Position numbers and translations under genes: made by a program. From assembly GCA_023853785.1 (NCBI GenBank), contig JAJIRX010000262.1, forward strand, positions 62,001 to 126,000: 64,000 nt of DNA, written 5' to 3'. The notes beneath the pieces were generated by a model. The model had not been told where the DNA came from, made no database searches, and worked only from the letters and a program-made list of their open reading frames with translations. This document shows, piece after piece, positions 11,140-22,147 of this stretch. The stretch is from Psilocybe azurescens (lineage: Eukaryota; Basidiomycota; Agaricomycetes; Agaricales; Agrocybaceae). Each line of letters begins with the position of its first letter. Position 1 is the stretch's first letter.

Positions 11140-11615
11140 TGATTTAACCCCCTTTTAATAACTACTGATTTAACCCTAAAATATAACTACTGATTTAACC
11201 TGAATATAAAGTACTGAATTAACCCTGGTTTTATTGTACTGAATTAACCCTGGTATATAAAGTCCTGAAGTAACCCTGGTTTTGAACTACTGATCTAACT
11301 GGGATGTATCTACTGATTTAACCCTGCTTTTGTTGTACTGATCTAACCCACATTATGTCTTGAAAAAGTACTGATCTAACCTCCATTATGTCTTAAACAA
11401 GTACTGATCTAACCCCCATTATGCCTTACTAAAGTACTGATTTAACCCCCATTATACCTTACCAAAGTACTGATTTAACCCCATTATACCTTACCAAAGT
11501 ACTGATTTAACCCCATTATACCTTACCAAAGTAATGATTTAACCCCATTATGTCTTACCAAAGTACTGATTTAACTCCCATTATGCCTGGCCAAAGTGCT
11601 GATCTAACCCCTCTT
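11140..11615. repeat. Left subterminal repeat array
   Basis: About 17 imperfect copies of TACTGATTTAACCC spaced about 20-40 bp apart. Variants include GATCTAACC and GAATTAACC. These are probably transposase-binding sites. Confidence 0.85.
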
Positions 11616-11726
11616 TTGCGATTTCCTAATTAGGAATTTCCTAATTTGGATACTTATGATCAGCTGCATCCGCCGCTTATTGATCTTTGTGATCTTGACT
11701 CTCTACCACTATCTCTCATCCTCACT

Positions 11727-12981
11727 ATGGGCAAAGACAAAAGAAACTAAAAGTGTCAGGTAAATGAGCTAGATATATGCATTTCTTATCTGATCATAAC
11801 TGATAAATGATTCATAGCTCTCAACATCAGCCTCTGAAGGTGCAAGTCCTTTCAAGATCAGAGATAGTGTTAAGAGCTCCAAGAAGGTCAGATGTATATG
11901 CTAATTTCAATGTGTAATCTATCTAACACATGTGTCTCAGAAAAATCAAATGCAGATCCCTGATCTAGATGACTACATGGAAGTTGATGATGAAGACAGT
12001 AATTCTGGCTTACAGTCAAATATCAGAAAACCTAATCCACCTGTTAAGGTGCAGTATTCAAATTTCCTTAACACTACATTCTGTTCTGATATCTATATGT
12101 AGCCCACTTATAAGCAATCTGGTCGTCCATCAAAAGGGATCAGAAATCTAGAACTGATCCTATTCCTGATGACCAGAACATGGCAGCTTCTCAGTTCCTT
12201 CAGCCTGTTACAAAGTTGACAAAAGGATACCAGCATAAATCAGTACACTCCATGGACTGCTCAGGCATTCCAGTTTAGTATGCAAACATCCATATGGCAG
12301 ATCAAAGTTGATGAAGAACCACCTCATCACTGGCCATGTCATGGAGCTACAAATTCTTCAGAGATGAGACCTCTCAATGCTGTTATCCAAAGGAAGAAAA
12401 ATAAATGGAAATGTCTTGGGGAAAACTGAAACAGCTCAAATATACAGGCTATTCCAAGATTAGGTAATGTATTCAGTTCTAAATTCTGAGATTGCTTATA
12501 CTAATTGCTTGTCTGATTTTAATAGGAGAAAAATTACTCACCAAAAGAGTATAAGATCTCCAGTGGTCTTGTTTCAATGTAATTCTTTGGTCATCCTTGT
12601 GATCAACCCAAAGATATATGTGCCTGTTCATTTATTCTTAATTGGGCAACTGAAAATTGTAAGGTACCTTCAAAGTATAAAGAAGTGTCCTGGCCTATCT
12701 TTTGTGTTGAATATCAATGTCTTGGTGCATGCAATGCTGAAGCTCAAGAGTCAGAAGAAAACACAAGTGACTCAGAAGAAGATAACAGTGAAGATATTGA
12801 CAAGGATGAGGATGATGAGCAAAGTGGAGATGAAACCAGAGGAGTGGATCAGCTGATAAAGCAGAAGGGAATTATAAAGAAAGGTGGTCAAAAAGTGGTC
12901 ACTGTCCTCACAGAGTTAAAATTCATATCAAAAGCAGGGTTAGATCAGTACTTTGAAATGTTAAAAGCAGGGTTCACATAG
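11727..12981 (+). pseudogene. Remnant gene of the outer transposon
   Basis: Exon-like pieces separated by short introns can be followed: MGKDKR at 11727, QMQIPDLDDYMEVDDEDSNS near 11950, PTYKQSGRPSKG near 12102, a Cys/Trp stretch near 12340-12430, and CDQPKDICACS then FCVEYQCLGACNAEAQES near 12600-12750, ending in a highly acidic tail. An early stop and frame changes break it. The Cys-rich then acidic layout suggests a DNA-binding transposon protein. I recognise no catalytic domain. The ORF runs into the terminal-repeat zone, where the foldback element is inserted (12975). Confidence 0.4.
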
Positions 12982-13330
12982 GGAAGTTACATTGTAGCGA
13001 GTGACTCGGTCCATAGAGTGCATACAATGTATATGAGTCACTCGGTGTCAATGAATTCTATGGAAGCTGGCTGTAATTAGTATAATAGATATAATATGCA
13101 ATGTAGTGATTGAATAAGTACTGTGCATTCACATGTATAAGCACAGTGTTACCCAAATTCAGCTGCAGCCGCTCATATTTTAAGGTCGGCCCCGACGATA
13201 TCGGCCACATGCTGACTGAAATAGTACTGAGTATTGCATTGGGGTATTTACCAAATTAGGTAGTGCAAATAAATGGTTAAACAAATATATTGCAAATGAA
13301 TATGAAGTAATTAATGGCTTTGTAGCCACA

Positions 13331-14100
13331 TAAACTCGGCCCGGCCTGACCAATGCTACAGACCGGTCATAGCTGACCATTCAATGAGCAAAAATACAGA
13401 ATATGGAGACCAAAGAATGAAACTTGACATTATAAAAATAAATTAGAACTGGATATGAGGTGGTTAATGTCTCTGCAGTCGCATAAACTCGGCCCCGGCC
13501 TGACCGATGCTACAGACCGGTCATAGCCGACCATTTAGTGAGCCAAAATACAGAATACGGAGACCAAAGCATAAAATTTAACATTGAAACAAATAAAATA
13601 GAGCTGGATATGAGGTGGTTAATGTCTCTGCAGTTGTATAAACTCGGCCCCCACCTGACCGATGCTACAGATCAGCCATAGCCAACCATTCAGTGAGATA
13701 AAAGAGAGAATATGGAGACCAAAGCATAAAATTTAACATTAGAACAAATAAAATAGAGGTGGATATGAGGTAGTTAATGTCTCTGCAGTCGCATAAACTC
13801 GGCCCGCACTGACCGATGCTACAGACCGGCCATAGCCGACCATTCAGTGAGATAAAAGACAGAATATGGAGACCAAAGCATAAAATTTAACATTAGAATA
13901 AATAAAATAGAGCTGGATATGAGGTAGTTAATGTCTCTGCAGTTGCATAAACTCGGCCCAAGCCTGACCGATGCTACAGACCGGTAATAGCCGCCCTATT
14001 TAGTGAGCCAAAATACAGAATACGGAGACCAAAGAATGAAACTTAACATTAGAATAAATAAACTAGTGCTGGATATGATGTGGTTAATGGCTCTCCAGTC
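13331..14100 (+). repeat. Left satellite array, ~155-bp unit
   Basis: Five units start at about 13331, 13484, 13639, 13794 and 13948 (marker TAAACTCGG), with a period of 153-155 bp. Each carries a GACCGGTC-like palindrome, CCATTCAGTGAG and ATATGGAGACCAAAG. Confidence 0.9.
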
Positions 14101-14971
14101 ACATCTGCTTACTACTACCCTGGCCAATTACACTATTTAGGAAAGACCAACTATTCAGTACAACAAAACATTTAATATTCATGTGAATGCATTTAATTCA
14201 CTGGCTGAACAAATGTGTTGCAGCTGAATATAAAGTTGATAAATGCTCTGTGGTTCTCTCAGCTTTGCACCAGCCAGGATGAGAGCACAGTTTGGGCCAT
14301 GTAGACTATTATTTCAGATAAAATACTGCATATTGACTTGAATGGATGCAAGTAAATGACCAAAAAAAATACATTGCATCTGAATATGAACATGTAGAAT
14401 ATCTGGCAATCCGCCACCTGTTAGATGAATGTTTAAATTCTATTCAGACAAATCTCAATACAAAGCTCATTAACACACTTTTCTGTGCCATGAAAATTGA
14501 AAGAACAGATCTAAATTGAACTTACACATTCCTAACTAAAAAGCTTTCAAATTTATTCCTGACAGGACCTCTGAACAACTGAATATTTTTTGAAATCATT
14601 GCTTTTGAGCCAAATTAAACCAATGCATAGTGACTATTAAATGTGTTAAAGCAGTCCAAGTTTGGATGATTTAAAGCGAGAAGTGGACAAACAATACTGC
14701 AGTAAAAACCAGTGGTGAACCTGTGTTGCTGAAAATGGCAGCTCAATTCACTAGAGTTCAATGATTTAGATGAATAGATCACTTTCATCCATTCCTGTCA
14801 ATATTTTGTATTTAACCTAAATGAGTGAATGGATTTTCTAAGACTGTGTAGTTGGCTAGACTGGGTACAAGCTGATGCAACTGTAAAACAATGAGCCACT
14901 TTATATTCTGCCCCAATTTATTTCTGCAGGTATTTATTGTCATCCATTCTTGTTGATATTCTGTATTTCAG
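14101..14971. other. Centre of the foldback element
   Basis: AT-rich sequence around the inversion point, with only faint traces of the 155-bp unit and no gene. Confidence 0.5.
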
Positions 14972-17065
14972 GTGAATGAATGGTCAGTTTGGCCCAACCA
15001 GTCACATAAGCTAGGCAAGGGACAACCTGATGAGACTGTAAAGCCATTAATGACTTCATATTCAGCTCCAATATATTTTTCCTTCTATTCACTGATCCAT
15101 TTGTCTCAATATTTAGTGTTTTATCTCAAAATTCAGTATTTTGGCAGACTGAATGGTTGGCTTGGACTGGCCTGTACCATCTGCTGTGCTGGAGTCAAGC
15201 TGAGGTGACTGCAGAGCCATTGATTACTACATATTCAGTTTCCATTTATTTATTCAGCTATACACTTTCATCTATTTATTTAAATATTCTGTACTTTAGC
15301 TCACTGAATGATCGGCTATGCCCAACTTGTATTATTGGCAAAGCTGAGGCAGAGTTTTGTTAGAAATAGACAATAATGCACAAATCAGTAGCTATACTGA
15401 TGAGTAACAATAGAGTCAAATCTCAAATGCGCAACAATGACAAGTATGAGTGAAAATAGTAAATTGCTTCTGTAGACTCCAAATCTTGTTCTAGTGTCTT
15501 TGTTTCCTCAGACATAGTAGAAATACTGGTCTTTTACATGGCTAAGTGTCTAAAAATGGCGAGGCGTGACTATAGGTGTCCACAATATTGTGTCAAAACA
15601 CCAAACTTATAATTACGTGACAAATTATATATCACCGGAACCGTCTCAACGAGGGGATTCCGGATCAGTGATCAGAATTTGAATAACTTTACTCTACAAA
15701 AAGTTATTAACAGAACAGTGTGCAAAAACACCGAAAAGAGCGAATTCTAACTAAGTGTCCATTTGTACAAGTCCAAATATCAAGTGTAGAACATTAGAAA
15801 CAAAGTGTTTAATCACAAAACTAACAAGTTTGAGCAACTGCAGAGAGCCATTATCCAATTCATATTCAGCTCCAATTTATGTTTTTGCTATTAAATTTCA
15901 CCTATTTGTCTCAATATACAGTATTTTGTTTCACTGAATGATCAACTTTGACTGGCATGCAGCATTGGTTGGGTCAGGGCCAAATTTATGCAACTACACA
16001 GCCATTAACCACCTCATATGCACCCCAATTTTTTTTCTACAATGAACTTTCATTCATTTGTCTCAATGTTGTGTATTTTGGCTCACTGAGTGATCAGCTA
16101 TGACCGGTCTGTGACATTGGATAAGCCAGGGCCAAGCTTATACAACTGCAGAGCCACTATCTACTTCAAATCCAGCTCCAATTTATTTTTGCTAGCGTTA
16201 GATTTCATCCTTTGCTTGCTATATCTTTAATTTTGTCTCACTGAATGGTTGGCTTTGGCCGGCCTGTAGCATTGATCAGTTCAGAACCAATTTTATGTGA
16301 CTGGCAAGCCATTATCTATGTTGTATCCACCTCTGATTTATGTTTTCTAGTGTTAAGTTTCATTCTTTGGTCTCCATATTTTTTATTTTGTTCCACTGAA
16401 TGGTTGTTACTGATTGGCCTGCATCATTGGTCAGGCCGAAGCCGAGTTTATGCAACTACAGAACAATTAACTAATTCATATCCAGCTCCGATTTATTATT
16501 TCTAATCATAAATTGCATCCGTTTGTCTCAATATTCTGTCTTTTGGCTCATTGAATGATCGGCTATGACCGATCCGTAGCATCAGTCAGGTCAGGGCCGA
16601 GTTTATACAACTGCAGAGACATTAACTACCTCATATCCACCTCTATTTTATTTGTTCTAATGTTAAATTTTATGCTTTGGTCTCCATATTCTCTCTTTTA
16701 TCTCACTGCATGGTCAGCTATGACCGGTCTGTAGCATCGGTCAGATCGGGCCGAGTTTATGCGACTGCAGAGACATTAACCACCTCATATCCAGCTCTAT
16801 TTTATTTGTTCTAATGTTAAATTTCATTCTTTGGTCTCCGTATTCTGTATTTTGGCTCACTAAATGGTCGGCTATGACCGGTCTGTAGCATCGGTCAGGC
16901 CGGGGCCGAGTTTATGCGACTGCAGAGACATTAACCACCTCATATCCAGTTCTAATTTATTTTTTATAATGTCAAGTTTCATTCTTTGGTCTCCATATTC
17001 TGTATTTTTGCTCATTGAATGGTCAGCTATGACCGGTCTGTAGCATTGGTCAGGCTGGGGCCGAG
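14972..17065 (-). repeat. Right satellite array, ~155-bp unit
   Basis: This is the reverse complement of the left unit. Clear units end near 17061, 16906, 16751, 16597, 16442, about 16287 and about 16128, again with a period near 155 bp. Copies between 14972 and 15970 are more diverged. The solo LTR interrupts the array. Confidence 0.88.
15358..15826 (-). mobile_element. Solo LTR, copy 1
   Basis: A 469-bp element starting TGTTAG and ending CTAACA, flanked by a perfect 5-bp duplication AGTTT (15353-15357 and 15827-15831). It is nearly identical to the reverse complement of 42405-42873. The TG...CA ends, 5-bp duplication and lack of internal sequence identify a solo LTR of a retrotransposon. 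The strand given is relative to the second copy; true sense is unknown. Confidence 0.93.
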
Positions 17066-17424
17066 TTTATGCGGCTACAAAGCCATTAATTACTTCATAT
17101 TCATTTGCAATATATTTGTTTAACCATTTATTTGCACTACCTAATTTGGTAAATACCCCAATGCAATACTCAGTACTATTTCAGTCAGCATGTGGCCGAT
17201 ATCGTCGGGCCGACCTTAAAATATGAGCGGCTGCAGCTGAATTTGGGTAACACTGTGCTTATACATGTGAATGCACAGTACTTATTCAATCACTACATTG
17301 CATATTATATCTATTATACTAATTACAGCCAGCTTCCATAGAATTCATTGACACCGAGTGACTCATATACATTGTATGCACTCTATGGACCGAGTCACTC
17401 GCTACAATGTAACTTCCCTATGTG

Positions 17425-17830
17425 CAGGGTTAGATCAGTAGTTTGAAATGTCAAAAGCAGGGTTAGATCAGTACTTTGAAAACTCAAAAGCAGGGTTAAA
17501 TCAGTAGTTTGAAATGTCAAAAGCAGGGTTAAATCAGTACTTTGAAAACTCAAAAGCAGGGTTAGATCAGTAGTTTGAAATGTCAAAAGCAGGGTTAACT
17601 CAGTACTTAAAAAGGTTAAATCAGTACTTAGAAAAGGGTTAACTCAGTACTTGGAAAGGGGGGTTAAATCAGGAGTTACTGAATCAGGGTTTACTCAGTA
17701 CTATAAAACCAGGGTTAACTCAGTAGTTGCAAAAAGGTTAGATCAGTACTTGAGATGCTCAGAAAGGGGGTTAACTCAGTACATTCTGGGCTGGAGGATC
17801 AGTACTTTACAAAACCAGGGTTAAATCAAA
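17425..17830. repeat. Right subterminal repeat array
   Basis: About 13 copies of the complement motif (GGGTTAGATCAGTACTTT type), alternating with GAAATGTCAAAAGCA, orientated opposite to the left array. Confidence 0.85.
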
Positions 17831-17843
17831 GACTACTGGGGGT

Positions 17844-18279
17844 GAAAACATATTTTGGGTAGTAAAAAGCAAAGGAGGCGTGATAAAAATAAAAATAAAA
17901 ATAGCATATAGATGGAAGGGAGATTGGATGGATCAATGGCTTCGAATTCACTCCCACTTTGTATGCTTTAGAGTACGATGTTTTGCTGCGTAGGGTATTT
18001 TGGTGGGGTTGAGAGTAAAAGTGAAGTTGTATGACGGAAGGCAGTGGAGGGTAAAAGTGGAAGATAAACGAATACATGGAATAAGATGCGCGGAGAGAGA
18101 GAGAGAGAGAGTAAAGGGACATGTGGGAGTGCATGGGTAAGGGCAACGCAAATCTGAAAGAAACTCCAAAAATTGATTCCCGGCACAACTCAGTTGACAG
18201 TTCAAACCACGCACTTTAAGCCAAATACACACCCCTACATAGCTTGGTAGTTCATGCCAGCGTACCAAACCACACCCGA
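17844..18279. other. No gene seen; GA microsatellite
   Basis: Intergenic, with a (GA)n run at about 18094-18112. I see no supportable coding sequence. Confidence 0.4.
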
Positions 18280-18965
18280 TGATGGGTCATGCTTCTCTTC
18301 CATCTACAGCACGCATCCTTCTTGATTCCGGTCCTCAGCAGCAGCGGCAGCCCGCTTCCCGCGCCCTTCTTCCCATTGTCGCAGCTGTTGCATCTTCCGG
18401 AACCAACACCGCCAAATCCCTTGCGCAAAGGCGTCATGCGGTGCTTCATGGCCAGAAACGCAATCATATAAGACGTATGTTTTTGCTGGCCGAGCTGGAC
18501 CTTGAGTATCTCGCGCTTGGCTTGGTCCGTCATCTCCCGATCCTCCTCCTCCTCCTCTTCTTGTTCCCTTGTCCGCTCCCATTCGACGTCCGATGCATGT
18601 CCATCACGTCCAGAACGAGGCCCTCGAAGAACTGCGCACCGAGCTCCGCCTCCGGCACACCCTGTAACGTCAAGAATCCCTTCGGCCAGATCGCGAGGAG
18701 TACGTCCTGCACTTCGGGATCCGCAATTCGCTGTCTGCCCTCCGCGGAGGAGAGCGTGCTGTTGAAAGATGGGGAGACGTGGTCGGAACCGTCATTCTTG
18801 GCAGTAGCGTTAGCAGAGTCTTCGTCCTCCTCGACAAGGGGCAAGCGGCCGAAGCAACTCGAGCTTTGATTCGAAGCACCAGCGACGTGTATTGCAGATC
18901 CACGGCGACACTTCAAGCTTCAAATCCGAGGCCACAATCGCAGTCAAAATCAACGTCGTGCTAGT
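18280..18965 (-). pseudogene. Inverted divergent copy of the unidentified block
   Basis: Read on the minus strand, this matches the 3180-3830 part of copy A. It gives RRGSAIHVAGAS, an acidic PLVEEDEDSANATAK, SSAEGRQRIADPEVQDVLLA, then a stretch absent from A (FLTLQGVPEAELGAQFFEG), an acidic-basic run, AKREILKVQLGQ and AMKHRM. It carries frame changes but preserves more of the order than copies A and B. I cannot name the family. Confidence 0.5.
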
Positions 18966-19669
18966 GATGTCATCATTATCAATCCTAAGAAACGCGGATG
19001 AAAAGTCGGACCAACGCGGCACCAACAACGTCAAAGCGAATCAAACCAAAGATAGTCAACTAAAACCAGAGGGTGTTTGACAATAAAATCGACGCAGAAT
19101 TAGGGAGGTTAATGATATAAACCCCACCTAAGAAGGTCCACCAGCAGACACTAGCTCTCTGAGTGAGATTTTGGGTTCTTAAATGTGAAGGTCAGAGGGG
19201 GCGGGAATAAGGAACACACAGAGAATGGACAAAATGCGCAGGTCCACAATCTTCACCTCTGGCCCCGTTTGATATTGACATTACCATTAGCTTTCGATTC
19301 ATTGGAACAGGACCCGACACCACCCAAAGCTTTTCGCGACGCCAGCACACGGGGTGCCTCATTAACAGAACTGCATATAAGATAGCACGGGGCGGCGCTG
19401 CCTGCTTCGAATGACATCCAGCGGTTCATACCCGTCTAGAAATGAGGACAAGGACATGGTTCGAGTATTAAGAAGAGGAATAGTTGAGAATTAGAGGTAA
19501 CGTAAGTATGGACGTACAGGATAGAGAGCCAGTTGAAGCAACTCTTTTTATTTCCATTCATGATTTTTCATTTACCACGTGATCGCGGCACGTCGCGACC
19601 AACCCCTATCAATCTTTCACCGATCCTCATCCCCCTCCCCCCCTGACCTTGACCTTACTTCTGCTCTTC
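18966..19669. other. No gene seen
   Basis: Intergenic sequence without a supportable gene. Confidence 0.35.
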
Positions 19670-20202
19670 ATTCGAGATGTAAGAGAAAAATAAACTGGAA
19701 AGGAGAACATTCTGCTTGGTGCATAGTTCTGCAAAGGTCTGTGCGATCGCCGATTTGCCTGCCCCGGTCGGACCATACAGCTGTAAGCTAGTCATGACAG
19801 TCCGACAAGCCGTAACCATTACACCAAAATGGCGCTATAAATACACTCTGGCATCTAGTTTCTCGGACTGTATATGAAGTGGTGAGCTGCCAGGCTTACA
19901 ACAGCCAAAGCACCAAGTTATCCCATCCAAATTCCCCAATAAACCAATCCATAAGCTTCTTAAGAACTGCGGTACAATTTTTTGGGTGGAATTTGAGAGG
20001 GTTGAATTGCTCACCAGAGTCATGGAGCGCCCCGGGAGACAATACATCCATCCATCGTTTAATGGCTGTACTCATGCGTTGATTGTATAATCGACAGAGA
20101 CTGAGGGAGCCATATACCTTTAAACAATTGAGCATGATGGTGCTCGTGGCTCTCGGTGAACGTTTCTGCATTGATCAAGACATTGTTTAAATTTTGGAAC
20201 AT
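19670..20202 (-). pseudogene. NLR 5' fragment, inverted, interrupted
   Basis: Reading from 20202: MFQNLNNVLINAETF, an intron of about 52 bp, then LSPGALHDSGEQF and KLMDWFIGEFGWDNLVLWL. A 119-bp insertion follows, and then YGPTGAGKSAIAQTFAELC (Walker A). The sequence stops resembling an NLR after about 19670. It is a truncated relative of the gene at 7336. Confidence 0.85.
19782..19900. mobile_element. 119-bp miniature TIR element
   Basis: The ends are TGTAAGC and GCTTACA. It is flanked by a perfect 5-bp duplication ACAGC (19777-19781 and 19901-19905) and splits the NLR Walker A region. An internal inverted pair (CAGTCCGA / TCGGACTG) could form a stem. On the minus strand it begins GTAAGC and ends TTACAG, so it looks like an intron. 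Confidence 0.8.
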
Positions 20203-20640
20203 CGTATAAGCAACTTGTATCCGTTATGACTGAGCGCGGAGGATGATGGTATGTCTCTCAGAACTTTTCCTGGGAAAAGAAAGCTTAGTTTTTATTCCCA
20301 GATTCTCAAGGGGAGGTGAATAAAATGCGATGACAACACATGGAAAGGTGTGCATGGGGCTTGCCATACTCGAAAACAACATGATGTTTTCATTAGTGCT
20401 TTTCATCACATGCAGGGCTTTTGTTACTTTAGGATCGAAGCCGACACTGCTTACATGTTAATCGGATTTCTGAAATTCTTTATTGCAACTTCATCGTTGA
20501 AGGAAACAAGCCCAGTCTTACCTTATTCCCAACGGCCCGTGTAAAGTGTAATATGATTCGAGGTAAGAATCGCCAACGTATCAACATAGACGGCCTCCAT
20601 CTGTCTTGCTTCATGACGCGTCCATCGTACAAGACGCTCA
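20203..20640 (-). repeat. Inverted copy of the NLR upstream region
   Basis: This matches the reverse complement of 5800-5965 plus 7172-7335, without the 1.2-kb transposon. It therefore comes from the NLR unit before that element inserted, or from a copy that never had it. Confidence 0.75.
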
Positions 20641-21442
20641 GTCACTCACATTTGGAATACATATATAAGCACAGCAGCTACACTCCCCCTGTTGCTTCAT
20701 TCTAAATGGATTACTTACTTGGGCTGAGAATAGCGATACATAAATGTGGGCCTTCCTTATGCTTTTTTTTCTGCGGTCAATAGAAAAGTGTAGAGACCGC
20801 GCTGATTCGAAAGGTAAGTGAGTGAAAGCCGCGTGCAAAAAATTGATTTTTCTTCAGTTATTAGAGATATTGTTTGAAGTTCTGAACATTGAGAACGCAC
20901 CTGGGGTATATACGATGCGCTTATGTTGTCGGTTCTTAGATAGTGGATAAGAGAGAACGAAGTTGGGTAAGCGACAAAAGCCAGTATGACAAGCACAATG
21001 AGAGTAGTATGAAGACGAGTGGGGAAGCTGTGGCAAACCAATAACCATATACTCACATAATGTTTCAAAATGGCTGTAGATCACATGCACAGCCTGTCCG
21101 TTATTTTCAGGTCGAACATGTACGCCTCATAATCAACATCGCGCAGGGAAACACATATGGATTGATGCAAATGTTTTCGGGTGTTGGAGCATAAAAGGAT
21201 CTGCCCCGCCCAACTCGCCTGCAACGTGAGGGTCGGGTCTCCAAACAGAAATTTCTGAAAGTAACGCCCAGTGAGTCCACTTAACGCCTGGTGCGATGAA
21301 ACATGTTGGATGGGACGAATGTGAATATTATTTGAAACGACCTGTTTCTACTATATATGCTACATGACTTCCCGGGCACGCTGCATTGAAGGAACACATT
21401 TGAGGGGTCGCTTGATTTGACACCCACATGTACGTCCTTCTG
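20641..21442. other. No gene seen
   Basis: Intergenic. A minus-strand ORF at 20757-21068 has a hydrophobic stretch, but I find no support for a gene. Confidence 0.35.
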
Positions 21443-22147
21443 TCAGACAAGCTTGGAAGAGATCTCAATCAACGTCTTACTGAACAACACACACACACTG
21501 AGCATGAGGGCGATGTTGATCTCTGTGTGGATCGGGTGGAGCACAGCTTCTTTGAGTGTATGTGCGGTGGCAACATGTAGTATGTGATCCCGCCTGTTGC
21601 GCGCAGTTGCAGAGTGGGCTTTAAATCTGAGGGAAGGTAAGCAAACGGAAGGGAAGCAACGGAAGGGAAGCAACGGAAGGGAAGCAAACAGAAGGGAAGC
21701 AAACGGAAGGGAATTAAACAAGCAGCAAGAGAACGGTGAAAACATGTTAGCAACAATCATAAAATCCTTAGAAGAAAAGGAACAAAACACGCACACACAC
21801 AAAGCTAACCTCCTAAACACCCAAAACCTCAAAGTTCCACGGAAAACAAGTCGACAGCATCTGCGACACAATGAACACATTGCCCGTCGGCATGCTGTGC
21901 AGCTTGCTCGGGTACGTCCCCCGCTGTCCTCAGAACCTATTGCTCTTCCCCGGGATCTTAATCCTAAAGCCCTCCAAGTATATCAACACCGCAATAATGA
22001 CCACCATCGAGATCAGCGGCATCGCATTCGGGAGCCGCTCCCCCCAGAACGCCTCCCGGAGCGCCCAGCCTTTGTTGTGCCACGTGAAGAGCAGATGGAA
22101 GAGGACAACGAGCGCATCTTCGTAGTTCGAACTCGCTCCCACGTCCC
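21443..22147 (-). pseudogene. Sec61-alpha, C-terminal part of the split copy
   Basis: Reading from 22147: GRGSEFE, EDALVVLFHLLFTWHNKGW, LREAFWGERLPN, an AVLIYLEGFRIKIP membrane segment, KSNRFxGQRGTYP and NVFIVSQML. After an intron-like gap the sequence resumes TGGITYYML, LKEAVLHPIHTEIN and VLFSKTLIEIS, then stops. These are in family order. The gap (about 21600-21820) holds the GGAAGGGAAGCAA minisatellite. It is the second half of the copy at 27427-28150; the KDZ element separates them. A stop and frame changes show it is dead. Confidence 0.9.
21636..21719 (+). repeat. Minisatellite, ~13-bp unit
   Basis: About six tandem units of GGAAGGGAAGCAA(A)C inside an apparent intron of the Sec61-alpha relic. 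Confidence 0.9.

Larger units (their letters stand above)
12975..17424. mobile_element. 4.45-kb foldback element with satellite arms
   Basis: The ends are long inverted repeats starting CACATAGGGAAGTTACATTG; about 350 bp at each end are nearly identical (12975-13330 against 17424-17065). It sits inside a tandem repeat of the outer element. The flanks are CAGGGTT on both sides, and removing 4450 bp plus one CAGGGTT restores the repeat unit exactly, so a 7-bp target duplication is well supported. Its interior is almost wholly a ~155-bp unit, forward in the left arm and reversed in the right arm. No protein-coding gene is visible. It contains a solo LTR. Confidence 0.85.
11126..17843. mobile_element. 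Outer transposon of a three-level nest
   Basis: The ends are inverted: ACCCC-TGTAGTCTTTGAT at 11126 and, on the other strand from 17843, ACCCCCAGTAGTCTTTGAT. Inside each end lies an array of short repeats (TACTGATTTAACCC type on the left, its complement on the right). The outer element is 6718 bp including the 4450-bp foldback element; without that insertion and its target copy it would be about 2.26 kb. No clear target duplication flanks it. Terminal arrays of this kind occur in large fungal DNA transposons, but I cannot name the superfamily. Confidence 0.8.

Noticed and set aside
11140..11615. AACCC-rich repeats resembling telomere sequence
   Set aside because: The spacing is irregular, the unit is TACTGATTTAACCC, and the complement is found at the other end, so these are transposon subterminal repeats.
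13331..17065. Possible CRISPR-like or centromeric array
   Set aside because: Units are ~155 bp, contiguous and inverted about a centre within a bounded element; there are no spacers, and the flanks show a target duplication.
17826..18268. Minus-strand ORFs rich in Leu/Phe/Ser
   Set aside because: Low-complexity pyrimidine-rich sequence with no start context, no introns and no family.
21443..21880. Single 145-codon ORF as a separate gene
   Set aside because: Its first half is intronic minisatellite sequence; only the second half matches Sec61-alpha.
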